A stretch of DNA of 64,000 nucleotides from Nymphaea colorata (Eukaryota > Streptophyta > Magnoliopsida > Nymphaeales > Nymphaeaceae): contig NC_045150.1 in assembly GCF_008831285.2 (NCBI RefSeq), positions 16,239,362 through 16,303,361 of the forward strand, given 5' to 3'. Numbering within the stretch: position 1 is the stretch's first letter; each line of letters opens with the position of its first letter. Both the position numbers and the translations under genes were made by a program. The notes below the pieces were generated by a model. It was not told the DNA's origin. It made no database searches and saw only the letters and a list, made by a program, of their open reading frames with translations. Below are positions 1-10,312 of this stretch, one piece after another.

Positions 1-2
1 CG

Positions 3-3000
3 CTCAAAACCAGGTGGTTGCTGCATATAAACAATTTCAGAAAGGTCTCCATATAGAAAGGCATTTTTGACATCCAATTGAAAAAGAGGCCACTCTCGTT
101 GGACAGCAAGAGAGATAATCAAGCGAATAGTGCCCAACCGAGCCACAGGCGAAAAGGTCTCAAAGAAGTCAACACCATAAGTCTGAGTATACCCTTTTGC
201 GACAAGACGAGCCTTGAACCTTTCAACTGACCCATCATAATGATACTTGATGGTGAATACCCATCGTGAGCCAACCACATCACAGCGTGTTGGGGGGTCT
301 ACCAAATCCCAAGTCTCCCGAAAAAGAAGAGCATCCATTTCCTCCTGCATAGCTTGTCGCCAACGTGGATCTAACAGGGCGTGATGGTGCGAGGACGGGA
401 TAACATGACTAGATAAAGCTTGATCAAACTGTACTAAGTGTGTACTCAGATGAGCAGTAGAGACTGAATTAGATATAGGATGTAAGGTACACTGTCGCTT
501 GCCCTTGCGAATAGCAATAGGGAGATTTGCTGCAGAATAGTCATCACTTAAACCTGAGTCTGTCTTATCAGTAGAGCTTACCTCTTGAAACGATGCTGGT
601 GGACGGTTGAGAGAGGGACCTAGACGACGAGTGTAAACCAACGGAGGCTCAAGAAAATGTTCATGTGACCTAGGTTGAGATGATGGAAATGACTCAAGTG
701 ACACTGGTGGAATAGGAAGAGGTATAGGTGCATGCATCTCAGATGAAGAGGGACTTGACGGAGGGAAATAAGGACGAGACTCAAAGAAGGTAACATCCGC
801 ACTGATAATGTCTTTGTTGGTCAAGGGATCAAAGCATTTGTATCCCTTTTGATTAGCTGAATAGCCAATAAAGATACATTTGATGGCTTGGGCAGCAAGT
901 TTGCTTTTGTTTGGGCCTAGGATATGTGCAAAGCAAGTGCATCCAAAAACTTTGGGAGGTAAATGAAATAATGAACGCCCTGGATATAGAATTTGAATTG
1001 GAATACGGTCTTGAATGGAGGAAGAGGGTAATCTATTAATGAGGTAACACGCAGTAAGGATAGCATCACCCCAAAAATAGGCAGGCATGTGAGAATGTAA
1101 CATGAGGGTACGAGCTACGTTTAGGAGTTGCCGATGTTTGCGTTCGGCTACACCATTCTGTTGGGACGTATGTGGACAAGTATATTGAGGTCGAATTCCA
1201 TGGTCGGCATAAAACTGAAGTAGAATGGAAGACTTGAATTCAAGAGCATTATCAGTGCGAATATTTTTGACAATGAATCCAAACTGAGTTTTTATTTCCT
1301 TGATAAATTTTTGAAGAATACATATGACTTCAGATCTTTCCCTTAACAAGAAAACCCAACTGACTCTAGTAAAATCATCAACTAGAACAAGATAATATCG
1401 AAGACATGATCGAAAAGGAACCCGACTAGGACCCCATACATCCACATGAATGAGATCAAAAGGACTCTGACTCGATGGACTCTGACTCGAAGGAAAGCTG
1501 CTCCGTGTATGCTTGCCCAACTGGCAGGCATCACATAAGAAGGACTCTGATGCAGGAATGTCTGGAAACATGCGACGAAGTTTTGGTACGGAAGGATGAC
1601 CCAATCTGATATGCCATTGGAAGGGAGAAGGCTTGGAAGGGACTGAAGATGCAGCAACATCAAATGGGATTGACAAAAAATAAAGGCCCTCACGCTCATG
1701 GCCGCCACCAATCATCTTCCCAGTTGGTAAGTCCTGAAAAGAACAAGAGTCAGATTCAAAAATGACTTTACATTGTAAGTCGATAGCTAGCTGCTTCACA
1801 GATATCAAATTAACAGGAAACTGAGGTGCATATAGCACATGTGTAATAGTGCCTAAATGTGGAAGATAAATATCACCGATACCCAAAACAGGGGACAACT
1901 TGCCATCAGCCAGCTTAACATACTGTGGTGTAGAAAATCTGACAAATGATGAAAAATTTTGTGGTTGATTACAACAATGTCTAGAAGCGCCCGAGTCTAT
2001 CATCCATGTCATACCTGGATCAGCAGTAGGAGCACCAACAGAGAATGCTGAATCTACAACAGCAGCATTGGTAGATGTAGAGGCAGATGTAGAGCCAGAC
2101 CTCTGAGCAAGAACACGATCATATTCATCCTTACTTAGGCTAAGAGAATATGACATAGATATAGAAGGATCAGTAGAAGACTCAACCATAGATATTGTTG
2201 CCTTTGAATGAGTTGCCTGGGATGAAGAAGGACCTCTGCTTGTGGTGATTCTACCTCCACCACGTCCAGAGGAAACATTAGACCTGAGGTGAGGATGTTT
2301 GTCCCAACAACGGTCCTCTAGATGACCAATTTTGCCACAATAAGAGCACTGAAATCTGCCACGTCCAGCACCACGGCCTGTACCACACCCCCTAGTGCCT
2401 CCAAAAGAACTAGGGCCCCGTCCTCCTGATATCACAAGTGCAGAGACTGGTATGTCATGCGTAGTCTGAGAAAGAGTGGCTGCAAAGCGACTCAGCCTAT
2501 TATACGTGTCTGCTAAATCTGGAAGTTCACTGCCTGTTAGAATTTGAGACTTTGCCACAGAGTATTTTGAAGATAGGCCACATAAAAACTTTGCCACCAT
2601 ACCAGTCTCAACGTGTGATGCATAACAATGCTGGCAAGGTGGGCGAAGAGCCTTTAACCGTTCATATGCAGCAGTCAAAGTAGCAAAATATTGAGATAGG
2701 TCTTGATCCCCTTGTCGAATGTTGCATAACTCCTCTTCTAGTTGTAGGATCTTGATTACTTTAGTGGCATGCGAGTATGTCTTTCTCAAGAAAGACCACA
2801 TATCCTTGGCCTTGGTATAATATGCAATAGTTGGGGCTATATGAGACTCCACACTATTCATAATCCAAGAAATAACAATATAATTATCTTCATCCCACGC
2901 AGCATATATTCCTTTTTTCTCAATAGGTTCATCCTCCTCAAGAATATATTTCTTCCTATGACCAGCCATCGACATTATGAATACCCTAGACCATATTTCA

Positions 3001-3098
3001 TAATTTGAGCCATTAAGTTTCATTGTGGTTCCATAAGAGAATGAATTCCCAGCCATCTTGTAGTCAGTAGACCCTTCAGATTTACTGTTTTCAGCCAT
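3..3098 (-). CDS. Ty1/copia gag-pol polyprotein, partial (gag, protease, integrase, start of RT)
   Basis: I read this frame codon by codon: 1032 codons from the ATG at 3098 to the window edge with no stop or frameshift. Residues 1-240 are a gag of the UBN2 type. A zinc knuckle C-x2-C-x4-H-x4-C sits at C251, C254, H259 and C264, just after a Gly/Arg-rich stretch. The aspartic protease motif DSGAS starts at D368. Integrase has the zinc-binding pairs H496/H501 and C522/C525, and catalytic D553, D616 and E652, with exactly 35 residues between the last two. RT starts near W913 and shows its first catalytic Asp in LDVKNAF (D1009). The polyprotein makes virus-like particles in the cytoplasm, copies element RNA into DNA and integrates it. 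The ATG is chosen because it opens the frame downstream of the PBS and leader and begins the gag homology. The C-terminal part of RT and RNase H are missing only because of the window edge. Confidence 0.95.
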   Translation of the reverse strand, partial: MAENSKSEGSTDYKMAGNSFSYGTTMKLNGSNYEIWSRVFIMSMAGHRKKYILEEDEPIEKKGIYAAWDEDNYIVISWIMNSVESHIAPTIAYYTKAKDMWSFLRKTYSHATKVIKILQLEEELCNIRQGDQDLSQYFATLTAAYERLKALRPPCQHCYASHVETGMVAKFLCGLSSKYSVAKSQILTGSELPDLADTYNRLSRFAATLSQTTHDIPVSALVISGGRGPSSFGGTRGCGTGRGAGRGRFQCSYCGKIGHLEDRCWDKHPHLRSNVSSGRGGGRITTSRGPSSSQATHSKATISMVESSTDPSISMSYSLSLSKDEYDRVLAQRSGSTSASTSTNAAVVDSAFSVGAPTADPGMTWMIDSGASRHCCNQPQNFSSFVRFSTPQYVKLADGKLSPVLGIGDIYLPHLGTITHVLYAPQFPVNLISVKQLAIDLQCKVIFESDSCSFQDLPTGKMIGGGHEREGLYFLSIPFDVAASSVPSKPSPFQWHIRLGHPSVPKLRRMFPDIPASESFLCDACQLGKHTRSSFPSSQSPSSQSPFDLIHVDVWGPSRVPFRSCLRYYLVLVDDFTRVSWVFLLRERSEVICILQKFIKEIKTQFGFIVKNIRTDNALEFKSSILLQFYADHGIRPQYTCPHTSQQNGVAERKHRQLLNVARTLMLHSHMPAYFWGDAILTACYLINRLPSSSIQDRIPIQILYPGRSLFHLPPKVFGCTCFAHILGPNKSKLAAQAIKCIFIGYSANQKGYKCFDPLTNKDIISADVTFFESRPYFPPSSPSSSEMHAPIPLPIPPVSLESFPSSQPRSHEHFLEPPLVYTRRLGPSLNRPPASFQEVSSTDKTDSGLSDDYSAANLPIAIRKGKRQCTLHPISNSVSTAHLSTHLVQFDQALSSHVIPSSHHHALLDPRWRQAMQEEMDALLFRETWDLVDPPTRCDVVGSRWVFTIKYHYDGSVERFKARLVAKGYTQTYGVDFFETFSPVARLGTIRLIISLAVQREWPLFQLDVKNAFLYGDLSEIVYMQQPPGFE

Positions 3099-3818
3099 AG
3101 TAAATAAAGAAGACCAGATTGACGCAAACGTTTAAAGAAAGAGGGCTAGGAAATTACTGTCACTTCAGATCTGGTTCAGCCGATGACAAAAACAAGAATG
3201 AACTCCCAACGACTGAAGACTGTTGCTCCCAACGACTGAAGACTGCTGCCACTTATAACAGCAGCTAGTTCTCATAAAACTTCCTGTCCACGTGTCAAAG
3301 AAATCCACGAAATCAAACAAAAAACTTGTGCTAAGGATCAGCAACAGTCCTCACACAGCCTTTCTTTACTGAATTTGTATCCACGATCTATAGAAAAAAT
3401 CTGATCATATTCAAAAACCTGAATTTATAAGCAGCACATAGACTCCACAAAGCATCCACAACACCTCACGGAGCTTGACTTTACCGAAACTGTATTTACG
3501 ATCATCACAAACCACAGCGTCACACGTCACGCTGCATCCACAATAGTCTCTTCATACGACCAATATGAGGATCTGATCACGCCTTCCACATAGGCGTGAT
3601 CAGGTCCTCTTTCTCATGGCACGCCCAACCCCTATTCCCTCACTGTCTCCTTATTGGGTGATAAGAGGGAATAAGGAGTAGCGGTGACAAGGAGAGAACA
3701 AAAGAAAAAGAAGGAACGAACTCACTTGGCTGTTCGCCGGAAAGATTGTCGCCGGAGAAGATGGTGATCGCCGGAGAAGGTCACCGGAAAGCGCACTGTG
3801 CCATCGACGCCCACACCC
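3099..3818 (-). other. Untranslated leader of the copia element
   Basis: About 720 bp between the PBS and the gag start, with no long ORF. It holds a tandem pair of 23-bp repeats (3203-3225 and 3226-3248) and a long hairpin (3568-3608; see findings). In retroelements this segment usually carries packaging and dimerisation signals; that role here is inference. Confidence 0.7.
3568..3608 (-). promoter_or_regulatory. Long hairpin in the copia leader
   Basis: The arms 3573-3583 (CTGATCACGCC) and 3593-3603 (GGCGTGATCAG) are perfectly complementary. The pairing extends to 16 bp (3568-3583 with 3593-3608) if one G-T wobble is allowed. The loop is about 9 nt. The stem includes the self-complementary TGATCA. 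A role in RNA dimerisation or packaging is inference. Confidence 0.6.
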
Positions 3819-3830
3819 GCTCTGATACCA
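3819..3830 (-). other. Primer-binding site, initiator Met-tRNA type
   Basis: On the minus strand this reads TGGTATCAGAGC, complementary to the 3' end of plant initiator methionine tRNA. It directly follows the LTR end with no spacer, which fixes both the LTR border and the orientation of the element. Confidence 0.93.
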
Positions 3831-4011
3831 TGTTACGAGAGAGAGAGAGAGGCGGCAAAAAGTAATCCTCCATTACGTGACCCTAATCTCTATTAAGAGA
3901 TTAGGGTTAGGGAAAATTACAAGAGAAGTCCACTAAAAATAACAAAACATTTAAAGAGACCTTCCCTAACTTCCTAATATTTCAGAAAAACCCTTTTTTG
4001 TATCTTTAACA
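3831..4011 (-). repeat. 5' LTR of the copia element (181 bp)
   Basis: It begins TGTTA and ends TAACA, a perfect 5-bp terminal inverted repeat with the expected TG...CA. One end touches the PBS; the other touches an (AT)n tract starting at 4012. Inside are a (GA)n run, a telo-box-like TTAGGGTTAGGG, and a perfect 11-bp hairpin at 3881-3906 with loop ATTA. This LTR is short for a plant copia element. Confidence 0.88.
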
Positions 4012-4152
<141 letters not shown>

Positions 4153-5193
4153 TTGAGTAATTGGCAGATCACAGACCATTAGGTCAGGGATTAAAACCAG
4201 ACTCCTTAAGTTCTTATAAAAAACAAATTTAAACAAAAATATAAATGTACAAATATTTTTACTAAAAATATTTTGATATAAAACATGTTTCATTTAAGTT
4301 TCTTTTATGAAAAATGCAGACTTTTCTGCAAATAAAATGTTAATGCTATAAGTGCCATTGATTTTTGCATATTATAAAAACGCTATTAAACTCCAACATA
4401 TGATCAACTTAATGTAGGTTTTTCATCGACCCATTCGGATTATGGAATGTTCATATATGGAACCCATCAAGCTGTGGCGAAACCAAGCGATTTGTGACGT
4501 GTAATTGTCAGTGTGAGATTGCTAGCTTAGCTCGAGAAGATGGAAACTGGTGTCAAACTCATAACATAAAAGAAGCAAATGTTAATTGGAAAAAAATGCC
4601 ATATAGGTTATTCGGATCCACCCTCATGAGATATCCTAAAAAATAATCACCCAAATCTGGCCCGCTTGTTGAACTAGTTTGTTCGATTGAAGTACTCAGG
4701 TTCTTTAGATAGATCCAATGAATATGAAATTAATTCATAAACGATGCCTTCGCATTTTGCCGGATCATGTTCAGGTAATACGATTTTGATCCACTGTCAG
4801 AAATACTTTAAATCTGTTGCTAGAAAAACCAAATTTAAAGATCATATGCTTCTAACTATTGATTGGCTTCATAGCTTCTAAGTAAAAGGCATTCATTATA
4901 GCCAATTCTTAATTAATTGAAGTAATGTTTCTGAAAGTTTCTCTCGCATTTTATTTATTAATTCCTTAAGTGACAGAGAAAGATTCATGCATGATCTCAA
5001 GGAGTGAGGCTGTGGCATGCTTACTTGTCCTGCTGGGGATGGCTCGCCTCCTTGACAATGTCAAACTTCCAGTTAAAGAGTGAGGCTGGGGCACGCTTAC
5101 TGGTACACTTGACTTCATCCACCAAGTTAGTGTGCAAAGTAGTTTGTGGTTTAACTCTACGTCTATATAAGTGTGCACATACAACCGCTGTGA
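4153..5193. other. Intergenic, no gene recognised
   Basis: AT-rich sequence without a convincing ORF. A short imperfect direct repeat (GAGTGAGGCTGKGGCAYGCTTACT) appears at about 5002 and 5081, and a TATA-like TATATAA is at 5164-5170 just before the small spliced ORF that follows. Confidence 0.6.
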
Positions 5194-5586
5194 TTGCACA
5201 GGCAGCAGCTAGCAAGAAGGATTTTACGTAAACATTCGAACAAGGGTCCTAAATTCTTCACCGCAACCACGCATAATGGGATCGATGGACAGAAGGTGAA
5301 GTTAACAGGTACCATAATCTGTCCGCTGGTTCTCTTTCATATCTCTATCTCCAATTGCTATTATCACAGGTTGTTATCTTCATCAACTTTCCCATCATGA
5401 TTTCTTTCTTGTTCTCCTCCTCCTTCTTCTTGTTCTTCAAGGTTATTTACCATTGATAGGTTCAACTACTTCTTTGGTTGGACTTGTTTTGCAGTCACTG
5501 CTCGCTTTAATAAAGACCACAATATCTGCAGGAAAGATCCTTGTGTATGGATTGAGTATGCTAATGACGCCCTTCGCTGCACCTAG
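5194..5586 (+). CDS. Possible two-exon small gene or gene fragment, 68 aa, unknown
   Basis: Exon 1 would run 5194-5308 and exon 2 5495-5586, with a GT-AG intron (GT at 5309, pyrimidine-rich GTTTTGCAG ending at 5494). Splicing keeps the frame and joins two stretches that each look protein-like: a basic N-terminal part ending GIDGQKVKLT, and a second part rich in Asn, Lys and Cys containing ICRKDPCVWIEYANDALRCT before a TAG. I do not recognise the family. Against a normal gene: the TATA-like box at 5164-5170 is too close to this ATG for the usual start distance, so the true 5' end may lie further upstream or the locus may be a gene remnant. A further exon-like piece follows at 6742-6804. Confidence 0.3.
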
Positions 5587-6159
5587 AAACCTGTAGGTAA
5601 GAGACCCGAACTGTTATTCGGATCTCAAGAACAAATATGCATTGTGTTGCTTCCTTCAAAATGCAAATTTTCTTCAACGAAAATCATAAGAGTGTACGGG
5701 TATTTCGATTCAGAGAGAGAGCAAGAGAGAGTTGTTTCCATTAAAATGTCAAATTTCTTAAATGAAAATCATAAGAGGAAGAGGGGAAGACAAGAACAGG
5801 TCAAATTAGCCTCTACAATGGCACCCTTAATTCCACATCACCACTCTTCAATACCATCCGGACAATATTCTTCAAGATGACGTGGTCAATACATGAAACC
5901 CAGCCTAACCTGTTGTGCTACCCATCATTCAGAGAGAGAGAGAGAGGGAGAGAGAGACCTTTTTACTTATATTTAGTAATATTTCTGCATGCTACAGTCA
6001 GCTTTTGTTACCAATTTCCCAAACACACCCAATCTGAGCAAGAACAGCTATAGTACTTGTAGGTAAATCTTCAATAGCACACTAGCCAGGAAAGTGGAAA
6101 GGCCCTAGAGAAATGCACCTAAGTCTGGACAGCTCATGCTACCACTCGTTAGGCCGTAG
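5587..6159. other. Non-coding stretch with GA repeats
   Basis: No recognisable gene. It has two near-copies of a short sequence (5655-5690 and 5738-5775, both containing AATTTCTT and AACGAAAATCATAAGAG-like text) and a (GA)n run at about 5931-5957. Confidence 0.5.
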
Positions 6160-6804
6160 TTAGGTTGGGGACCGGTATACTGCTGTTCTGAACAGCTCAT
6201 GCTACCACTCATTTTACGGCATAGTTAATAGGTTGACCTGGCAGCCAAAAGAACAAGTTTATCGCTATTCAGTTATCGCATATATGTGGAGTTTGATAAC
6301 TGTTGGATATGCGTAAGCAGAATGGTCCTAACTGTTTTGAGCTTGTGGATTCATACGTTAACAGTAGAACCATTATAGAGCCATTGGATGACATTATCCT
6401 TGTCACAGGGGTTCTAGAAATCAAGGTTTCAGTCCGCCATAGGTGGCAAATGAAGCAGCTATTCGCTGAATTTCCTCCTGTAACGTAATCATCATTGATC
6501 TGAATTGTTCCACCGCTCCCTTCCCACTTCAGTATTTCATCTTGCAAATTGTTATTTTTGCTTTTCCTGCATCATGCAGGTGCTCGCTCGACAATGATGA
6601 ATGAGAACTTCCACTGGTTTACATAGACGAGAAGTTTCAATTAATAAAGTATGTATGAGCATATTACATCCACTATAAATCTACTGCGAATATAATTAGC
6701 TGAAATATCGATATATATAGATTTCTGAACATATCTATGCAGGGTCTTGGTGTGAAGAATGAAATCAGGAAGATAATTGCTAGTGCAGCTGGTTATATGC
6801 ACAG
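6160..6804 (+). repeat. Duplicated segment, copy 1 (partner at 14250-14850)
   Basis: The text around 6230-6480 (ending in a frame with LVDSYVN and LDDI) matches 14265-14540 (LVDSDFN, LDDI) in order and orientation. Later shared pieces include the GGTCTTGGTGTGAA / GGTCTTAGTGTGAA match at 6742 and 14815. Here 6742-6804 looks like an exon (AG acceptor at 6741, GT donor at 6805) reading GLGVKNEIRKIIASAAGYMH. The two copies share text better than frame, so this is more likely a duplicated non-coding or decayed gene region than a working gene. Confidence 0.5.
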
Positions 6805-6835
6805 GTCTTTACACATTTGCATTGTTCCGTTAGTT

Positions 6836-7670
6836 CGCTTTCTAAAGCAAAAGGAAATTAATAGAACACATGCACTCCTATGCACAATGGGGAATAAGTG
6901 ATGAAAGTTAATGCAAAAAATTAAAAACGTGTGCAGCTGTTTTTATGAAGAAGGTCAAGGGTTCAGGTCCTTCACCTTGCGATGATGACAAGGTGCCCCT
7001 TCACCATGCCTATTTTAATTTTCAGTTTTCTGTTTTTAATGCATATGTCAATTATAACCATAGTGGAATCACCAAGAGTCATGTCAATTATGCATATAGT
7101 GGAATCACCCAGAGTCATGTCATTTATTTTTCAGTTTTTTTTGTCATGTATATATATACGGCCCTTTGTGTCAGCTAAAAGTGTGTGAGAAAGGCTTTCA
7201 AGTGTGCTCAAAGAGTCCTATTGTGGTGTGCTTAATCTTTGCTGCCTTGTGCTGTGCCTTGTGAGCACTTGTAGAAACAAGTGCTGGATTAGTGTATGTG
7301 TTGTTCTTGTGTTGTATGTTGTGTAATTTATGGGAACACAAGAAGAGGACGTGCAGGCAGGTCACTCCTGTAGCAAACAATTTGACTACCTACAAGATTT
7401 TGATCTGCTTATTGCTCACATGTTTCCCAGCAATTATTGACTTGAAATAGGACTCAGTTATTGCTCTCTGTAACAGAGACCAAACAAGGAGAACTGCAGG
7501 TACAATTACGATAGAAATGAAATACGATGGACCTAAACTATGCAAAACTTCATTTCTTTTCTTCCTTAACAGCATTTCTGCTCCCAAAAGTGTTCAAATG
7601 TCATATTACCCATGGCAGGAAAGTGGTCGACAACCAACTCCTCCTCCACCCTCCCCTCCACCTCCACCTC
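6836..7670 (+). repeat. Direct duplication, copy 1 (partner at 9212-10061)
   Basis: Long near-identical text is shared in the same order with 9212-10061: the stretch from TTTCTAAAGCAAAAG, the CACCAAGAGTCATGTCA mini-repeat, and the segment leading into the proline-rich ORF. The offset is about 2.4 kb. The copies part company after the Pro-rich codons. Confidence 0.85.
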
Positions 7671-7807
7671 CTGCCAAAGTTGCAGATGAAAAAAGAAAAC
7701 CAAAATTGAGTTCCATGGCAAATTCCGTTAGTTCAAACTCAACCAGACGGACTTGGGAACATGGTAGATCAGAATGTAATGTAAACCTCCCAAAATATAC
7801 CGGGTAG
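7517..7807 (+). CDS. Short proline-rich ORF, possible exon
   Basis: The 96-codon frame contains MSYYPWQESGRQP followed by a run of Pro with Ser (about residues 40-52) and a basic Ser-rich tail. The first 30 residues are hydrophobic and may not be translated: the later ATG at the start of MSYY is the better candidate, because that point and frame are conserved in the duplicate at 9977. No signal peptide or known domain follows MSYY. It may be one exon of a larger gene; an AG precedes it near 7571. Function unknown. Confidence 0.3.
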   Translation: MKYDGPKLCKTSFLFFLNSISAPKSVQMSYYPWQESGRQPTPPPPSPPPPPPAKVADEKRKPKLSSMANSVSSNSTRRTWEHGRSECNVNLPKYTG

Positions 7808-9211
7808 CCCCAAAAATACACTTTATTTTTTAGTCTCCCAAACCGTGACACTCTTTCTTCTTTTTTTTCCTGAAGGGAAAAATGCAAGGATTATTAGGTA
7901 TAGGGGCACAGAGGCCGGTTGTCTTCTTGCTTGTTTTGGTGCTTCTTTTTGCATGTTGTGGCTTCCATCTCTAGGTGATACAGCTTTGGCTGTTGGGTGA
8001 GCCACGTGAATGCCCTCCTCTAACACAAGACGTCAATGGCTCCTGACTGAACTCTTTGAGCTTCTCATTTCTATATGTCCCTAGGATCAGCTGCAACTAA
8101 AAAAGAAGATTGTGTTTGAGCTTTCTACTTTCTTTCTCTCACTGTGAGTCTGTTGGATTTGATAATATGAATATGACCTCCATACACGGATGGCAGATTG
8201 TGTGTGACAGGCCAGTTAAGAGAAGGTGTGCTGCACCGAAGAAGGGAGCTGAGTTTAAGATGGTCTTTGGTTCAAAGGTGAACATTGTGTGGCGTTCCTG
8301 GTCATCTCCCATCTTCCTGCTCTTAGAAGCAGCAGTCTAAACAGAAGCCAAGTTCGGACGGTGGAAAATAAAGAAAAATATCTTTTCTTTGTTTAGACAT
8401 GCATTGTCTTGAGAGGTTTGATCTTATCTGTCTCAACAAGCTATGTTCTGATGCTTGTATATTAAAAATTTTGTAGTTTAGTAATGCATTTTTTTTTCCT
8501 TGGAAAAGTTTAACCTTTGTATTCTATCTTCAAAATTCACATAATAGTGAAGATTAATATTCAAGTTTCATATCACTGTAACAGATGTATTTGTGATTTG
8601 AGATTTTTTTTACTGGAATGTATGCATTCAGTTGCATTGTAGCCTCAGAAAATCTCACTATGATAGTGTTATATGATAACTATGATGTACAAATAATGGT
8701 GGGTCTTGTGATGATAGTGTTCTAGTTATCAAACAACGGACATAACAGACCATATATGATGCAAACACAGAACAAAACATATAGAATGCACAAAACACAA
8801 ACAGAACAACAGCATAATAGATAGGATGGACAAGACAAACAGGAAGGAAAATAAACACTGGACAGAATGAACATGGTGTTCTGTTCCAAAAAACATCAAA
8901 CAATAAACGAAGAATACCGATGACAGGATGGACAGGACAGAGATGATTTGGGGTGTGGTACTTGTGAAACTCCTGTTCTCAAACTTCTGCAAACATGAGG
9001 AAAATACTCCTTTTGATTCATAGTCGTGTTCACTGGATGATCTTATAGCCAGTGAAAGCAATTGGTGGCCAAATATGATCTAACTTTCAAGCCAGGAGGT
9101 TACAGATTCTCCAACAGCTAATTTCCACTGGAAACCCAATTTTTAAACATGCAAAATTTGACAATTAGAATGCTGACATGTGATCCACATTATCGGGTGC
9201 TCAAGAACACT
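7808..9211. other. Unique spacer between the two direct copies
   Basis: Mostly AT-rich. An ORF at 8110-8340 (+, 76 codons) has a Lys/Arg/Cys-rich middle but no recognised domain. At 8720-8940 the sequence is a low-complexity run rich in GGACAG, ACAAAACA and AACAGAAC words. No gene can be supported. Confidence 0.5.
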
Positions 9212-10061
9212 TTCTAAAGCAAAAGCAAATTAATAGAACACATGCACTCCTATGCACAATGGGGAATATGTGCTGAAAGATAGTACATAAAATTAAAAAC
9301 GTGTGCAGCTGTTTTTATGAAGAAGGTCAAGGGTTCAACTTTTGGGTTCCCCAATAATTCCATCGTATGACAAGTGCCCCTTCACCTTGCCTATTTTAAT
9401 TTTCAGTTTTTTGTTTTTAATGCATATGTCAATTATAACCATAGTGGAATCACCAAGAGTCATGTCAATATGGCTATAGTGTAATCACCAAGAGTCATGT
9501 CATTTATTTTTTAGTTTTTTTTGTCATGTATATATATATATGGCCCTTTGGGTCAGCCAAAAGTGTGTGAGAAAGGCTTTCAAGTGTGCTCAAAGATTTT
9601 TTGTCATGTGCTTAACCTTTGCTGCCTTCTGTCATGCCTTGTGACCACTTGTAGAAACAAGTGGTGGATTAGTGTATGTGTTGTTCTAGTGTTGTATGTT
9701 GTGTCATTCACAGGAACTCAAGAAGAGGACATGCAGGCGGGTCATTCCTGTAGCAAACAATAGGACTACCTACAAGATTTTGATCCGTTTATTGCTCACA
9801 TGTTTCCCAACAATTATTGACTTGAATAAGACTCGGTTATTGCTCTCTCTAACAGAGACCGAACAAGGAGAACTGTAGTTACAATTACGATAGAAATGTA
9901 ATACGATGGACCTAAAGTATGCAAAACTTCATTTCTTTTTTTCCTTAAGAGCATTTCTGCTCCCAGAAGTGTTCAAATGTCATATTACCTGTTGCAGGAA
10001 AGTGGTCAACAACCAACTCCTCCTCCACCCTCACCTCCACCTCCACCTCCTACCGAAGATG
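9212..10061 (+). repeat. Direct duplication, copy 2 (partner at 6836-7670)
   Basis: Same order and orientation as copy 1, with scattered substitutions and short indels. It includes the reading GTQEEDMQAGHSCSKQ (GTQEEDVQAGHSCSKQ in copy 1) and the start of the Pro-rich ORF. The tail after the Pro run differs from copy 1 and turns into a tandem repeat. Confidence 0.85.
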
Positions 10062-10312
10062 CAGATCAGCCTTCCAAGAAGACTTTTAAGGAACATGAAC
10101 CAAGCAATACGGATGCAGGTGCAAGTGCAAGTGGGGCTGGGGCAAGTGTTCATCAGTCTTCTAAGCAGCCTCCTAAGAAACAAAGTCACACGCATGGAGG
10201 TGCAAGTGCAGGTGGGGCACACACACATCAGCCTTATAAGAAACCCAAACCAAGGCACATGTGTGTAGGGGAAAGTGCAGGTGTGCCACATGCACATCAA
10301 CCTTCTAAGTAA
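9977..10312 (+). CDS. Proline-rich ORF with Ala/Gly/His repeat tail
   Basis: A 111-codon frame starting MSYYLLQESGQQP, then a Pro/Ser run, then repeated units containing GASAGG, HTHQP and KKPK. It is the paralogue of the ORF at 7517-7807, but the tail comes from a 69-bp (23-codon) tandem repeat, a period that keeps the frame. A stop ends the frame inside the repeat array, which itself continues to about 10372. The family is not recognised; it may be an exon or a relic. Confidence 0.3.
   Translation: MSYYLLQESGQQPTPPPPSPPPPPPTEDADQPSKKTFKEHEPSNTDAGASASGAGASVHQSSKQPPKKQSHTHGGASAGGAHTHQPYKKPKPRHMCVGESAGVPHAHQPSK

Larger units (their letters stand above)
1..4011 (-). mobile_element. Ty1/copia LTR retrotransposon, 5' half (cut by window edge)
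   Basis: Read on the minus strand the order is LTR (4011-3831), primer-binding site (3830-3819), a 720-bp leader, then one long gag-pol frame that runs off the left edge inside reverse transcriptase. Integrase lies before reverse transcriptase, which is the Ty1/copia order. The rest of RT, RNase H and the 3' LTR lie outside the window, so LTR identity and the target-site duplication cannot be checked. The unbroken frame suggests a young, possibly competent copy. Confidence 0.95.

Noticed and set aside
2769-3008. Plus-strand ORF and similar ones at 620-802 and 1382-1711 (-)
   Set aside because: Shadow frames of the copia gag-pol reading frame.
5164-5170. TATATAA as promoter of the small spliced ORF
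   Set aside because: Only about 24 bp before the ATG at 5194, too close for a normal plant core promoter.
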